Below, piece by piece: positions 1 through 7,270 of a stretch of 64,000 nucleotides of DNA (position 1 is its first letter; each line of letters opens with the position of its first letter). Origin of the DNA: Micromonospora profundi. GTDB taxonomy: Bacteria > Actinomycetota > Actinomycetes > Mycobacteriales > Micromonosporaceae. Location of the stretch: assembly GCF_011927785.1 (NCBI RefSeq), contig NZ_JAATJK010000001.1, positions 1,054,001-1,118,000 of the forward strand. Direction: 5' to 3'. The translations under genes and the position numbers were made by a program. Below the pieces are notes generated by a model. The model made no database searches and was not told the origin of the DNA. It worked only from the letters and a program-made list of their open reading frames with translations.

Positions 1-108
1 TGGCTTCGGGTGACAGCGGGCACCCCTGCCGAGACCGACGCTTTCCTTACCGCGATGGAGACTGTGAGCTTGCGCGCCCCGCAGTCGCGACCGAAAGGCA
101 AGACATGA
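1..108 (+). CDS. hisC: Histidinol-phosphate aminotransferase, C-terminal end (partial)
   Basis: This frame is open from the window edge to a TGA at 106-108 and encodes WLRVTAGTPAETDAFLTAME, which resembles the end of actinobacterial HisC, the PLP enzyme that makes histidinol phosphate. The rest of the gene lies outside the window. Its stop overlaps the hisB start (ATGA, 105-108), so the two are translationally coupled. The last 15 residues, from Val at 64, are encoded by a degenerate copy of the 59-bp repeat found elsewhere in this window, so the tail appears to have been extended by repeat DNA. Only 35 codons are visible; the identity rests on this C-terminal motif and the position before hisB. 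Confidence 0.75.
   Translation, partial: WLRVTAGTPAETDAFLTAMETVSLRAPQSRPKGKT
64..107 (+). repeat. Degenerate copy of the 59-bp junction repeat (hisC/hisB)
   Basis: Positions 76-98 match the 3' half of the intact repeats (for example 24046-24068) at 22 of 23 bases, and 64-69 match its GTGAGC start. About 16 bases between these blocks are missing. The relic is read through as the HisC C-terminus in a frame shifted relative to the intact copies. It still carries CGAAAGG just upstream of the hisB ATG, serving as ribosome-binding site. Confidence 0.7.
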
Positions 109-716
109 GCAGGACCGCCCGGGTGGAACGGATCACCAAGGAGACCAAGGTTCTCGTCGAGATCGACCTCGACGGCACCGGCGCGGCCGAGATCAGCACC
201 GGCGTGGGTTTCTACGACCACATGCTGAACCAGATCGCCCGGCACGGCGGCTTCGACCTGACCGTGCGCACCGTTGGTGACCTGGAGATCGACGCGCACC
301 ACACGATTGAGGACACCGCGCTCGCCCTGGGCGCAGCGTTCGACCAGGCGCTCGGCGACAAGGCGGGCATCCGGCGGTACGGTTCGGCCACGGTGCCGAT
401 GGACGAGGTGCTGGTACGGGCCGCTGTGGACCTGTCCGGCCGGCCGTACGTGGTGCACGACGAGCCGCTGCTCGTGCCGTACATCGGGCCCGTGTACGCG
501 ACGAGCATGACCCGGCACATTTGGGAGTCGTTCGGTCAGGCGGCCCGGGTCACCCTGCACGTCGACGTGCTGCGGGCGGCCCGCCCGGGTGGCCACCCGG
601 ACGCGCACCACGTGGTGGAGGCGCAGTTCAAGGCGGTGTCGCGGGCGCTGCGCGAGGCCACGGCGATCGATCCGCGGGCGGCGGGCGCGATTCCGAGCAC
701 GAAGGGCGCGCTCTGA
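105..716 (+). CDS. hisB: Imidazoleglycerol-phosphate dehydratase
   Basis: This monofunctional HisB (203 aa, normal family length, no phosphatase domain) dehydrates imidazole glycerol phosphate to imidazole acetol phosphate, step six of histidine biosynthesis in the cytosol. The two manganese-binding motifs are present: HHTIED at residues 65-70 and HHVVEA at 168-173. The ATG at 105 is fixed by the ATGA overlap with hisC and by CGAAAGG upstream. The gene ends in TGATG (714-718), where the stop shares one base with the start of a repeat-derived micro-cistron. Neighbours hisC, hisH and priA confirm the operon. Confidence 0.97.
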   Translation: MSRTARVERITKETKVLVEIDLDGTGAAEISTGVGFYDHMLNQIARHGGFDLTVRTVGDLEIDAHHTIEDTALALGAAFDQALGDKAGIRRYGSATVPMDEVLVRAAVDLSGRPYVVHDEPLLVPYIGPVYATSMTRHIWESFGQAARVTLHVDVLRAARPGGHPDAHHVVEAQFKAVSRALREATAIDPRAAGAIPSTKGAL

Positions 717-775
717 TGAGCGCGAGGAGTGCAGCGCAGCGGAGCCCCGCAGTCGCGAATGGAAGGTGTCTCTGA
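716..775 (+). repeat. 59-bp-type junction repeat / micro-cistron between hisB and the small membrane gene
   Basis: An ATG at 716-718, overlapping the hisB TGA, opens a 19-codon frame (MSARSAAQRSPAVANGRCL) that stops at 773-775. That stop shares its A with the next ATG at 775. The core at 717-759 is identical, base for base, to copies at 15956-15998, 16015-16057, 24017-24059 and 24076-24118. After the core this copy diverges but keeps GGAAGG, a Shine-Dalgarno for the next gene. Whether the peptide is made or matters is unknown; the stop-start architecture is read directly from the sequence. Confidence 0.85.
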
Positions 776-948
776 TGGGTGGCGCTTTGCCGACGTTGCT
801 GCTGATCCTGGCGGGGGTGCTGGTGGGTGGCACGTGGTCGCTGTACCGGCAGGGTGCGCCGAAGGTCGCCGTGCTGATCACCGGGGCGCTCGCGGTGCTC
901 GCCACGGCCGCCGGTGTGCTGCGGCTGATCCCGGGGTCGGACACGTGA
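775..948 (+). CDS. Small two-helix membrane protein in the his operon
   Basis: This gene encodes 57 residues with two hydrophobic stretches (about 5-23 and 31-50) separated by a short basic loop (YRQGAPK), so it is probably an inner-membrane hairpin. The ATG at 775 is set by GGAAGG upstream and by overlap with the preceding micro-cistron stop. The stop overlaps the hisH GTG (GTGA, 945-948), implying coupled translation. I recall small membrane proteins at this place in other actinomycete his operons, but no function is known to me. It could anchor or modulate His enzymes; that is speculation. Confidence 0.75.
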   Translation: MGGALPTLLLILAGVLVGGTWSLYRQGAPKVAVLITGALAVLATAAGVLRLIPGSDT

Positions 949-1580
949 CCGCCGATGTGGTGGTGCTCGACTACGGCTCGGGCAATCTGCGGTCGGCGGA
1001 GCGGGCGTTGGCCGCGGCCGGCGCGGCCGTGCGGGTGACCGACGACCTCGCGGCGGCGGCTGCCGCCGATGGCCTGGTGGTGCCGGGCGTGGGCGCGTTC
1101 GCGGCGTGCATGGCGGGGATCGACGCGCTGGGCGCGGGTCCGGTGATCGCCGAGCGGGTCGCGGCGGGCCGGCCGGTGCTCGGCATCTGTGTGGGCATGC
1201 AGGTGCTCTTCGAGTACGGCGAGGAGCATGGGGTGGTGACCAAGGGGCTCGGTCTGCTGCCCGGTGGGGTGACCCGCCTGGCTGCTGTCCGGTTGCCGCA
1301 CATGGGCTGGAACACGGTTCGGGCGGCGCGGGGTTCGGTGCTGTTCGCCGGCCTGCCGGCCGAGAGCCGCTTCTACTTCGTCCACTCGTACGCGATGGGT
1401 GAGCCGGCTGCGCTGGCGGCTGCCGGTGCTGCCGTGACCACGGCTCACCATGACACCGATTTCGTGGCCGCCGTGGAGCGCGGGCCGCTCTCGGCTGCCC
1501 AGTTCCATCCGGAGAAGTCCGCCGACACCGGTGCCGCGCTGCTGCGCAACTGGCTCGCCACGCTGCCCAGCGGTGACTGA
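945..1580 (+). CDS. hisH: Imidazole glycerol phosphate synthase, glutamine amidotransferase subunit
   Basis: HisH (211 aa) releases ammonia from glutamine and channels it to HisF, forming imidazole glycerol phosphate and AICAR. The class I amidotransferase triad is complete: nucleophile Cys82 in GICVGMQ, His188 and Glu190 in QFHPEKS. The oxyanion-strand motif PGVGAF lies near 47-52. The GTG start at 945 overlaps the previous stop. Its partner hisF is not adjacent but at 5203 in this window, so the synthase subunits are encoded in separate transcription units. Confidence 0.96.
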   Translation: MTADVVVLDYGSGNLRSAERALAAAGAAVRVTDDLAAAAAADGLVVPGVGAFAACMAGIDALGAGPVIAERVAAGRPVLGICVGMQVLFEYGEEHGVVTKGLGLLPGGVTRLAAVRLPHMGWNTVRAARGSVLFAGLPAESRFYFVHSYAMGEPAALAAAGAAVTTAHHDTDFVAAVERGPLSAAQFHPEKSADTGAALLRNWLATLPSGD

Positions 1581-1643
1581 GCGTCGGCGCCGCCGGGCGC
1601 GGCCGGGTTGGCGCAGCCGTGGCACTGGCGCGCGGGTGGCGCG

Positions 1644-1967
1644 GTGAGCCGGGAGCGGGCCCGCCGACGGGCGGAGCGGGAGGCTGTGCTGGCCCGGGAG
1701 CGGGAGGTCCGGCAGCGCCGGGTGGCCCGCCGGCAGCGTCGTCAGGCGGTGGTCCGCCGGTTGACGCCTCGGGTGCGGCGGGGCCGCTCGGGTCGTCTGG
1801 CCCGGCACTCGCGGGGTGAGCGGGCGGCGATCGTGCTGCTCACCGGGGCGGCCGTGCTCATGATCTGGACGTTCGTCGACAATCTGGCGTTGCGTATCGC
1901 GCTGATCGTGTTGTTGCTGCTCGTACTGCCGGCGATCGTGGTGATCGCCTTGGACCGCCGTACCTGA
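1644..1967 (+). CDS. Arg-rich small membrane protein, unknown function
   Basis: The protein (107 aa from GTG 1644) has an extremely Arg/Glu-rich first 60 residues, probably helical and cytosolic, followed by two closely spaced transmembrane segments at about 61-78 and 83-102. The start is uncertain: an in-frame TTG at 1608 would add 12 residues, and neither start has a strong ribosome-binding site. It sits between hisH and priA on the same strand, so is co-transcribed. No enzymatic motif is visible; any link to histidine synthesis is by position only. Confidence 0.6.
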   Translation: MSRERARRRAEREAVLAREREVRQRRVARRQRRQAVVRRLTPRVRRGRSGRLARHSRGERAAIVLLTGAAVLMIWTFVDNLALRIALIVLLLLVLPAIVVIALDRRT

Positions 1968-1981
1968 TCGAGGAGAAGACC

Positions 1982-2707
1982 GTGAGCCTCACCCTGTTAC
2001 CTGCCGTGGATGTTGCCGACGGCCGGGCTGTCCGGCTCGTGCAGGGCGCCGCCGACAGCGAGAGCATCTATGGCGAGCCGTTGGACGCGGCGCTGGCGTG
2101 GCAGCGCGACGGCGCCGAGTGGATCCACCTCGTCGACCTGGACGCGGCGTTCGGCCGGGGTACGAACGCCCACCTGCTTGCCGAGGTGGTGCGTCAGTTG
2201 GACGTGAAGGTGGAGTTGTCCGGTGGTATCCGTGACGACGAGTCGTTGCGCGCGGCGCTGGGTACGGGGGCGGCGCGGGTGAACATCGGCACGGCCGCCC
2301 TGGAGGATCCGGTGTGGTGTGACCGGGTGGTCGCGGAGTACGGCGATCGGGTCGCCATCGGGTTGGACGTGCGCGGTCATACCCTGTCGGCGCGGGGCTG
2401 GACCCGCGATGGCGGTGACCTGTACGAGGTGCTGGAGCGGTTGGACAAGGCGGGCGCGACGCGCTACGTGGTCACCGACATCACCAAGGACGGCACGATG
2501 CGCGGGCCGAACCTGGATCTGCTGCGCGAGGTGTGTGCGCGTACCGACCGACCGGTGATCGCCTCGGGTGGGGTGTCCACGTTGGATGACCTGCGGGCGC
2601 TGGCTGGTCTGGAGTCGATCGGTGTGGAGGGTGTGATCGCCGGTAAGGCGCTCTACGCGGGCGCGTTCACGGTGGCCGAGGCGCTGCGGACGCTGGCCGA
2701 GGCGTGA
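1982..2707 (+). CDS. priA: Phosphoribosyl isomerase A (bifunctional HisA/TrpF)
   Basis: A 241-aa (beta-alpha)8-barrel of the HisA family. It isomerises ProFAR in histidine synthesis and, in actinomycetes lacking trpF, also phosphoribosyl anthranilate in tryptophan synthesis. Visible are catalytic Asp10 (PAVDVADG), the phosphate-binding ELSGGI and NIGTAA segments, and the [12 protein letters not shown] loop (165-176). The start has GAGGAGAAG just upstream. The stop overlaps the RidA start (GTGA, 2704-2707). No separate trpF is seen among the trp genes in this window, which agrees with the dual role, though trpF could lie elsewhere in the genome. Confidence 0.93.
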   Translation: MSLTLLPAVDVADGRAVRLVQGAADSESIYGEPLDAALAWQRDGAEWIHLVDLDAAFGRGTNAHLLAEVVRQLDVKVELSGGIRDDESLRAALGTGAARVNIGTAALEDPVWCDRVVAEYGDRVAIGLDVRGHTLSARGWTRDGGDLYEVLERLDKAGATRYVVTDITKDGTMRGPNLDLLREVCARTDRPVIASGGVSTLDDLRALAGLESIGVEGVIAGKALYAGAFTVAEALRTLAEA

Positions 2708-3093
2708 CGACCACCAGGCTGGGCTCGGGCGGCCCGTGGGAGCAGCGGTACGGCTACTCACGGGTGGTCCGGGCCGGGCAGTTCGCCTGGACGGCGGGCT
2801 GCACGGCGACGGTGGACGGTCGGGTGGTCCACGTTGGTGACGCCGCGGCGCAGACCGCGCAGGCGCTGCGGATCGGGTTGGCGGCGCTCGCCGAGGTGGG
2901 TGCGGAGCCGGGTGACGTGGTCCGTACCCGGATGTACGTGACCGATCGGCTGCACGCCGACGAGGTCGGCCGGGCGCACAACGCGGTGTTCGGTGCGGTC
3001 CGGCCGGCCGCCACGCTCGTGGTGGTGGCCGCCCTGCTGGATCCGGATCACCTGGTCGAGGTGGAGTTGGAGGCGTACCTCGGCGACAGCTGA
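2704..3093 (+). CDS. RidA (YjgF/YER057c) family protein
   Basis: This 129-aa protein has the RidA fold pattern: [11 protein letters not shown] near the start, the [16 protein letters not shown] helix, [10 protein letters not shown], and the C-terminal VELEAYLG. Classical RidA deaminates reactive enamine/imine intermediates from PLP enzymes. The usual catalytic Arg lies in the RTRMYVTD region. It overlaps priA by four bases and closes the his operon, a placement common in actinomycetes. The exact substrate cannot be told, and it may be a RidA paralogue without deaminase activity. Confidence 0.85.
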   Translation: MTTTRLGSGGPWEQRYGYSRVVRAGQFAWTAGCTATVDGRVVHVGDAAAQTAQALRIGLAALAEVGAEPGDVVRTRMYVTDRLHADEVGRAHNAVFGAVRPAATLVVVAALLDPDHLVEVELEAYLGDS

Positions 3094-3163
3094 GGTCGGC
3101 CCGGGCGGTGACCGCCTGGCCAGCCCGGCGGTCATTGCCGTGGCCATCCCGCAGGCAGATCGG

Positions 3164-3183
3164 TTGTGCACAACTTAATTGTG
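3164..3183 (+). promoter_or_regulatory. Probable OhrR operator
   Basis: Two overlapping inverted repeats lie 16 bp before the ohrR start: TTGTGCACAA (3164-3173) and CACAA-N5-TTGTG (3169-3183). The AT-rich CACAACTTAATTGTG resembles OhrR operators, which are built on TACAATT-AATTGTA-like palindromes. It stands out in otherwise very GC-rich DNA and is placed to repress ohrR and the downstream ohr. Confidence 0.65.
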
Positions 3184-3198
3184 GGCTACGGTTCAGTG

Positions 3199-3645
3199 GT
3201 GACCGATGATCTGCTGTTGCGCCGGCAGGTGTGCTTCGCGCTCTACGCCGCGTCCCGCGCCCTCACCGACGTCTACCGGCCGATCCTCGACGAGTTCGGG
3301 CTCACCTACCCGCAGTACCTGGTGCTGCTGGTGCTCTGGGAACGCCCCGACGACGCACCCACAGTGTCCGAGCTGGGCGGCGAGCTGCGGCTCGACTCCG
3401 GCACGCTCTCCCCGCTGCTCAAGCGGTTGGAGACGGCGGGCCTGGTGGCACGGCGGCGGTCGGCGCGCGACGAGCGACGGGTCGAGGTGGGCCTCACCGA
3501 GCAGGGTCGGGCGCTGCGGGAGCAGCTCTGCGACGTACCGCTGCGGGTCGCGCAGGCCACCGGGCTGAGCCTCGATGAGCTCGTGGCGCTGCGCGACACC
3601 CTCACCCGGGTCACCGACACCATCCACCGACAGAAGGAGCAGTGA
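3199..3645 (+). CDS. ohrR: MarR-family organic hydroperoxide regulator OhrR
   Basis: A 148-aa MarR winged-helix repressor. The N-terminal QVCFALYAASRAL contains the reactive Cys (residue 12) whose oxidation releases OhrR from DNA. LTYPQYLVLLVLWE and DSGTLSPLLKRLE form the helix-turn-helix, and RSARDERRVEVGLTEQGRAL the wing. The GTG at 3199 (or 3196) is preferred over an in-frame GTG at 3166, which lies inside the operator palindrome. Only one Cys lies in the N-terminal region; a second at residue 113 (EQLCDVP) may allow a disulfide form. The next gene is ohr, which it presumably controls. Confidence 0.9.
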   Translation: MTDDLLLRRQVCFALYAASRALTDVYRPILDEFGLTYPQYLVLLVLWERPDDAPTVSELGGELRLDSGTLSPLLKRLETAGLVARRRSARDERRVEVGLTEQGRALREQLCDVPLRVAQATGLSLDELVALRDTLTRVTDTIHRQKEQ

Positions 3646-3650
3646 CTCTC

Positions 3651-4082
3651 ATGCAGGTTCTCTACACCGCGTCGGCGACCGCCAAGGGCGACGGCCGCGA
3701 CGGCCACGTCGAGACCTCCGACGGCACGCTTGCTGTCGACCTGGCCGTGCCGAAGGAGATGGGTGGCGCCGGCGGTGCCGCCAACCCCGAGCAGCTCTTC
3801 GCCGCCGGCTACGCGGCCTGCTTCCACAGCGCACTGCGGGTGGTGGCCCGCCGGGCCAAGGCCGACGTGAACGGCTCGGTCGTCAACGCCGAGGTCGGCA
3901 TCGGCCCCAACGGCAGCGGCGGGTTCGGGCTCACCGTGCAGCTCCTCGTCGACCTGCCCGCCGTCCCCCGCGAGACCGCCGAGCAGATCGTCGAGCAGGC
4001 CCACCAGGTCTGCCCCTATTCCGACGCCACCCGCGGCAACATCGACGTCACGCTCACCGTCCGCGAGACCCTGGCCGCCTGA
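3651..4082 (+). CDS. ohr: Organic hydroperoxide resistance protein
   Basis: Ohr (143 aa) is a thiol peroxidase that reduces fatty-acid and other organic hydroperoxides. Both catalytic cysteines are present: Cys57 in AACFHSAL and Cys121 in VCPYSDA, along with the conserved Arg (GDGRDG) and Glu (NPEQLF) that shape the active site. The ATG at 3651 gives the usual MQVLYTA start; an in-frame GTG at 3642 overlapping the ohrR stop (GTGA) is possible, with AAGGAG just before it. It is co-transcribed with ohrR and should be induced by organic peroxides. Confidence 0.94.
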   Translation: MQVLYTASATAKGDGRDGHVETSDGTLAVDLAVPKEMGGAGGAANPEQLFAAGYAACFHSALRVVARRAKADVNGSVVNAEVGIGPNGSGGFGLTVQLLVDLPAVPRETAEQIVEQAHQVCPYSDATRGNIDVTLTVRETLAA

Positions 4083-4131
4083 CGTCCGCAGAACTCCTGG
4101 CCCCCACCGCGGACGAGAGGACCACCGCCTG

Positions 4132-5130
4132 ATGACCACCAACCGCGAGATCCACCTGGCCAGCCGCCCCCAGGGCTGGCCCACCGAGGACACGTTCCGG
4201 CTCGTCGAGACCGACGTGCCGACGCCCGGCCCGGGCCAGATCGTGGTCCGCAACCAGTACATGTCCGTCGACCCGTACATGCGGGGGCGGATGAACGACG
4301 TCAAGTCGTACGTGCCGCCGTTCGCCCTCGACGCGCCACTCGACGGCGGCGCGATCGGTGAGGTGGTGGCAAGCGAGGCGCCCGACGTCGCCGTCGGCGA
4401 CACCGTCCTGCACAACCTGGGCTGGCGGGAGTACGCGGTGCTCGGTGCCACCTCCGCCCGCAAGGTCGACCCGAGCCTCGCGCCCGTCAGCGCGTACCTC
4501 AGCGTGCTGGGCATGACAGGCCTGACCGCGTACGCCGGTCTGCTGGAGGTCGCGGCGATGAAGCCCGGCGAAACGGTCTTCGTCTCCGCCGCCGCCGGTT
4601 CGGTGGGCAGCCTGGTCGGCCAGATCGCCAAGCTCAAGGGCGCCGGCCGGGTGGTAGGCAGCGCCGGTACGGCCGCCAAGGTGCAGCGGCTGAAGGCGCT
4701 GGGCTTCGACGCCGCGTTCGACTACCACGACGGGCCGGTCCGCGAATCGCTGCGCGAGGCCGCCCCGGACGGCATCGACGTCTACTTCGACAACGTCGGT
4801 GGCGATCACCTGGAGGCGGCGATCTCGGCGCTGAACCTGCACGGTCGGGTCGCCATCTGCGGCATGATCGCGCAGTACAACGACACCGAGCCGCCGGCCG
4901 CGCCGCGCAACCTGGCGATGGTCATCGGCAAGCGGCTCACACTGCGGGGCTTCCTGGTGAACGATCACGGACACCTGCGCGAGGAGTTCGTCCGCGACGT
5001 CGCGGGCTGGCTGCGCGAGGGCCAGCTCTCCTACGACGAGACGATCATCGAAGGCATCGACAACGCCCCGGCGGCGTTCCTCGGCCTGCTGCGGGGGGAG
5101 AACCTCGGCAAGATGCTCGTTCGTCTGTGA
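4132..5130 (+). CDS. NADP-dependent medium-chain dehydrogenase/reductase (CurA/leukotriene-B4-dehydrogenase type)
   Basis: A 332-aa zinc-independent MDR protein that reduces the double bond of alpha,beta-unsaturated ketones or aldehydes with NADPH. Features are the N-terminal YMSVDPYMRGRM motif typical of this subfamily, the nucleotide-binding AAAGSVGSLVGQ near 153-164, and VDVYFDNVGG-like DVYFDNVGGDHL. It lies 49 bp after ohr; the 51-base gap (4079-4132) is also open without stops and ends in TGATG at the start. Proximity to ohr suggests detoxification of lipid-peroxide-derived carbonyls, which is inference. A strong hairpin follows the stop. Confidence 0.88.
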   Translation: MTTNREIHLASRPQGWPTEDTFRLVETDVPTPGPGQIVVRNQYMSVDPYMRGRMNDVKSYVPPFALDAPLDGGAIGEVVASEAPDVAVGDTVLHNLGWREYAVLGATSARKVDPSLAPVSAYLSVLGMTGLTAYAGLLEVAAMKPGETVFVSAAAGSVGSLVGQIAKLKGAGRVVGSAGTAAKVQRLKALGFDAAFDYHDGPVRESLREAAPDGIDVYFDNVGGDHLEAAISALNLHGRVAICGMIAQYNDTEPPAAPRNLAMVIGKRLTLRGFLVNDHGHLREEFVRDVAGWLREGQLSYDETIIEGIDNAPAAFLGLLRGENLGKMLVRL

Positions 5131-5143
5131 CAGGGACCTCTTA

Positions 5144-5175
5144 ACGGCGGCCGGCCCGAATGGGCCGGCCGCCGT
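5144..5175 (+). terminator. Hairpin terminator after the oxidoreductase gene
   Basis: A perfect 14-bp GC stem (5144-5157 with 5162-5175) with a GAAT loop begins 14 bp after the stop codon. There is no U-tract, as is usual in actinomycetes. It separates the peroxide module from hisF. Confidence 0.75.
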
Positions 5176-5190
5176 CGCGTGGGCGGAGGA

Positions 5191-5203
5191 TAGGCTTGCG
5201 GCA
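5191..5203 (+). promoter_or_regulatory. Leaderless promoter of hisF
   Basis: TAGGCT at 5191-5196 fits the actinobacterial -10 consensus TAnnnT and ends 6 bp before the hisF ATG, so transcription would begin at the start codon. The only GGAG-like sequence is too far upstream to be a normal ribosome-binding site. Confidence 0.5.
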
Positions 5204-5970
5204 TGACGGTGGCGGTACGGGTGATCCCGTGTCTGGACGTGGACGCCGGACGGGTGGTCAAGGGGGTCAACTTCCTCGACCTGCGCGATGCCGGTGACCC
5301 TGTGGAGCTGGCTGCCGCCTATGACCGGGCCGGCGCGGACGAGCTGACCTTCCTCGACGTCACGGCGTCCTCCAGCGACCGGGGCACCATGCTCGACGTG
5401 GTCCGCCGCACCGCCGAGTCGGTCTTCATCCCGCTGACTGTGGGTGGCGGGGTCCGGCAGGTCGCCGACGTCGACACGCTGCTGCGCGCGGGCGCCGACA
5501 AGGTCGGCGTGAACACCGCCGCCATCGCCCGACCGGAGCTGATCGCCGAGATCGCCGACCGGTTCGGCCGGCAGGTGCTCGTGCTCTCCCTGGACGTGCG
5601 CCGCGCCTCGCCCGGTGCCACGCCCAGCGGCTTCGAGGTCACTACGCACGGCGGTCGACGCGGCACCGGCATCGACGCCGTGGACTGGGCGCGGCGGGGC
5701 GCCGAGCTGGGCGCGGGGGAGATCCTGCTCAACTCGATGGACGCCGACGGCACCAAGGCGGGCTTCGACCTGGAACTGATCGCCGCAGTGCGGGCCGTGG
5801 TGGACGTGCCGGTGGTGGCCAGTGGCGGCGCCGGTGAGGTGGCGCACTTCGCGCCGGCGATCGGGGCTGGTGCGGACGCGGTGCTCGCCGCCAGTGTCTT
5901 CCACTTCGGTGAGCTGACGGTGGCCGAGGTCAAGGACGCGCTGCGCCGCAGCGGTCACCCGGTGCGCTGA
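5203..5970 (+). CDS. hisF: Imidazole glycerol phosphate synthase, cyclase subunit
   Basis: HisF (255 aa) is the (beta-alpha)8-barrel partner of HisH. It joins ammonia to PRFAR, producing imidazole glycerol phosphate for histidine and AICAR for purines. The first-strand catalytic Asp is residue 12 ([15 protein letters not shown]), and the second is in [21 protein letters not shown] and [10 protein letters not shown] are the phosphate-binding loops. It is a single-gene unit between a terminator and a convergent gene, and starts leaderless at ATG 5203. Confidence 0.96.
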   Translation: MTVAVRVIPCLDVDAGRVVKGVNFLDLRDAGDPVELAAAYDRAGADELTFLDVTASSSDRGTMLDVVRRTAESVFIPLTVGGGVRQVADVDTLLRAGADKVGVNTAAIARPELIAEIADRFGRQVLVLSLDVRRASPGATPSGFEVTTHGGRRGTGIDAVDWARRGAELGAGEILLNSMDADGTKAGFDLELIAAVRAVVDVPVVASGGAGEVAHFAPAIGAGADAVLAASVFHFGELTVAEVKDALRRSGHPVR

Positions 5971-5976
5971 GCCCGG

Positions 5977-6438
5977 TCAGTGGCCGCCGGTGTGCCCCTC
6001 CGGTGACCGGCGGGGCGTGGGGATCGAGCGGACGGCGTACTCCTGCACGGCCGCCGCGTGATCAGCCTCGTCCAGGCTCCAGTCGGCGTGACCGGGCGCG
6101 CGTCGGCGGCTCAGCACACCCTGCACCGTGTCCACCATTGTCGCCACCCCGGCGCGCGGCCGGGTACGCCAGAGTTGCTCGCCCTCGGCGGTGATCCGGA
6201 ACCAGCCGTCGGCCACGGTAACCAGCCCGGAGCCCACAAGCCGCTGGACGGCGGCCTCCACCTCGTGCCGCTCAGGGATCGCCCGGTTGAGGTGATCGGC
6301 TGTGGACAGAACATCGGCCAGCCGGACGCCCTCGGGCCGGCGGCTGGTCGCCGACCGACGGTGGCGCCCGGCCCCGCTCGCGATCACCAGCGACACGAAG
6401 ATCCAGGCGTCCGACCAACGCCAACCGTTCTCCCCCAT
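5977..6438 (-). CDS. Hypothetical protein with winged-helix-like segment
   Basis: The product (153 aa from ATG 6438) is not one I recognise. The N-terminus MGENGWRWSDAWIFVSLVIASG is partly hydrophobic. Residues from about 40 to 105 (LADVLSTADHLNRAIPERHEVEAAVQRLVGSGLVTVADGWFRITAEGEQLW, here read in pieces) look like a small winged helix with a Trp-containing wing. The tail is polar and His-rich. An upstream in-frame start at 6480 is possible, but the ATG at 6438 makes a cleaner N-terminus. It converges on hisF with only a few bases between. A DNA-binding role is inference. Confidence 0.6.
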   Translation of the reverse strand: MGENGWRWSDAWIFVSLVIASGAGRHRRSATSRRPEGVRLADVLSTADHLNRAIPERHEVEAAVQRLVGSGLVTVADGWFRITAEGEQLWRTRPRAGVATMVDTVQGVLSRRRAPGHADWSLDEADHAAAVQEYAVRSIPTPRRSPEGHTGGH

Positions 6439-6539
6439 GCAGAGATGATGACGGCGAGCGTCGCGGAAGGGAACACCCACAGTCGATAGTGCGCTATTAC
6501 ACCACCGTGGCGTGCCGGCCCGTGAACCGTCGGTGAGGC

Positions 6540-7211
6540 TCAGCCGGTCGGCGCGACAGGTTCGACACCTTCAGTAGCGGGCCGCACGGCATCGGGCCGG
6601 CTCGGCGCGGGTACCGCGAACAGCGGGATGAACAGTTGCGCGAGCGGCCCGATGGCCAGCGCGTAGGCGACGGTGCCCACGCCGACAGTGCCGCCGAGCA
6701 GCCAGCCCAGCGCGAGCACAGTGACCTCGATGGCGGTGCGCACCAGCCGGACCGACAAACCTGGCCGGCGGGCCACCATCCCGGTCATCAGCCCGTCGCG
6801 GGGGCCAGGGCCCAGGTTTGCGCCGAGGTAGAGGGCGGTCGCGGCGCCGTTGCCGACGATCCCGGTGATCAGCAGCGCGATCCGCGAGGCCAACGGTCCA
6901 CCGTCCGGCATCAGGGCCAATGTGGCATCCACGACGAGGCCGATCACCACCACGTTGCTGACCGTGCCCAGGCCGGGTCGCTGCCGCAGCGGGATCCAGA
7001 GCAGCAGCACCAGGGTCCCGACGATGATGGTGACAGTGCCGAAGGAGAGCCCGGTCAGCTCGGACAGCCCCTGGTGGAACACGTCCCAGGGGTTGAGGCC
7101 CAGACCCGAGCGGATCATCAGGGCCATGCTGACCCCGTAGAGGACGAGCCCGACGTAGAGCTGGATGAGCCGCCGCACCGGCCGATGCCGCAGATTGCCA
7201 ATCAGTGCCAT
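6540..7211 (-). CDS. YczE/YyaS/YitT-type integral membrane protein
   Basis: This 223-aa membrane protein has about five hydrophobic helices and the conserved loop RSGLGLNPWDVFHQGL typical of the YczE family. Its substrate is unestablished; transport has been proposed for related families. The ATG at 7211 is 7 bp from a TAGGGT -10 on this strand (7224-7219), so the gene is probably leaderless. It is divergent from a MocR regulator at 7271. YczE genes are recurrently paired with MocR-type (YczR) regulators, and the shared GGCCAAT repeats between them support regulation by that neighbour. Confidence 0.83.
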   Translation of the reverse strand: MALIGNLRHRPVRRLIQLYVGLVLYGVSMALMIRSGLGLNPWDVFHQGLSELTGLSFGTVTIIVGTLVLLLWIPLRQRPGLGTVSNVVVIGLVVDATLALMPDGGPLASRIALLITGIVGNGAATALYLGANLGPGPRDGLMTGMVARRPGLSVRLVRTAIEVTVLALGWLLGGTVGVGTVAYALAIGPLAQLFIPLFAVPAPSRPDAVRPATEGVEPVAPTG

Positions 7212-7226
7212 GCATGCCACCCTAGG

Positions 7227-7255
7227 GGCCAATCCTCCCGACGGAAGAGGCCAAT
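7227..7255 (+). promoter_or_regulatory. Direct-repeat operator for the MocR regulator
   Basis: GGCCAAT occurs at 7227-7233 and again at 7249-7255, exactly 22 bp apart (two helical turns). An inverted ATTGGCC lies at 7297-7303, inside the start of the mocR coding region. MocR proteins typically bind direct repeats in divergent promoters. The first repeat flanks the -10 of the membrane-protein gene and the second covers the mocR promoter. Confidence 0.55.
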
Positions 7256-7270
7256 ATTCGAGGAGTGGCC

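Noticed and set aside
4054..5958. 634-codon minus-strand open frame opposite the oxidoreductase and hisF
   Set aside because: It spans two well-supported plus-strand genes and a terminator hairpin, which no real gene would do.
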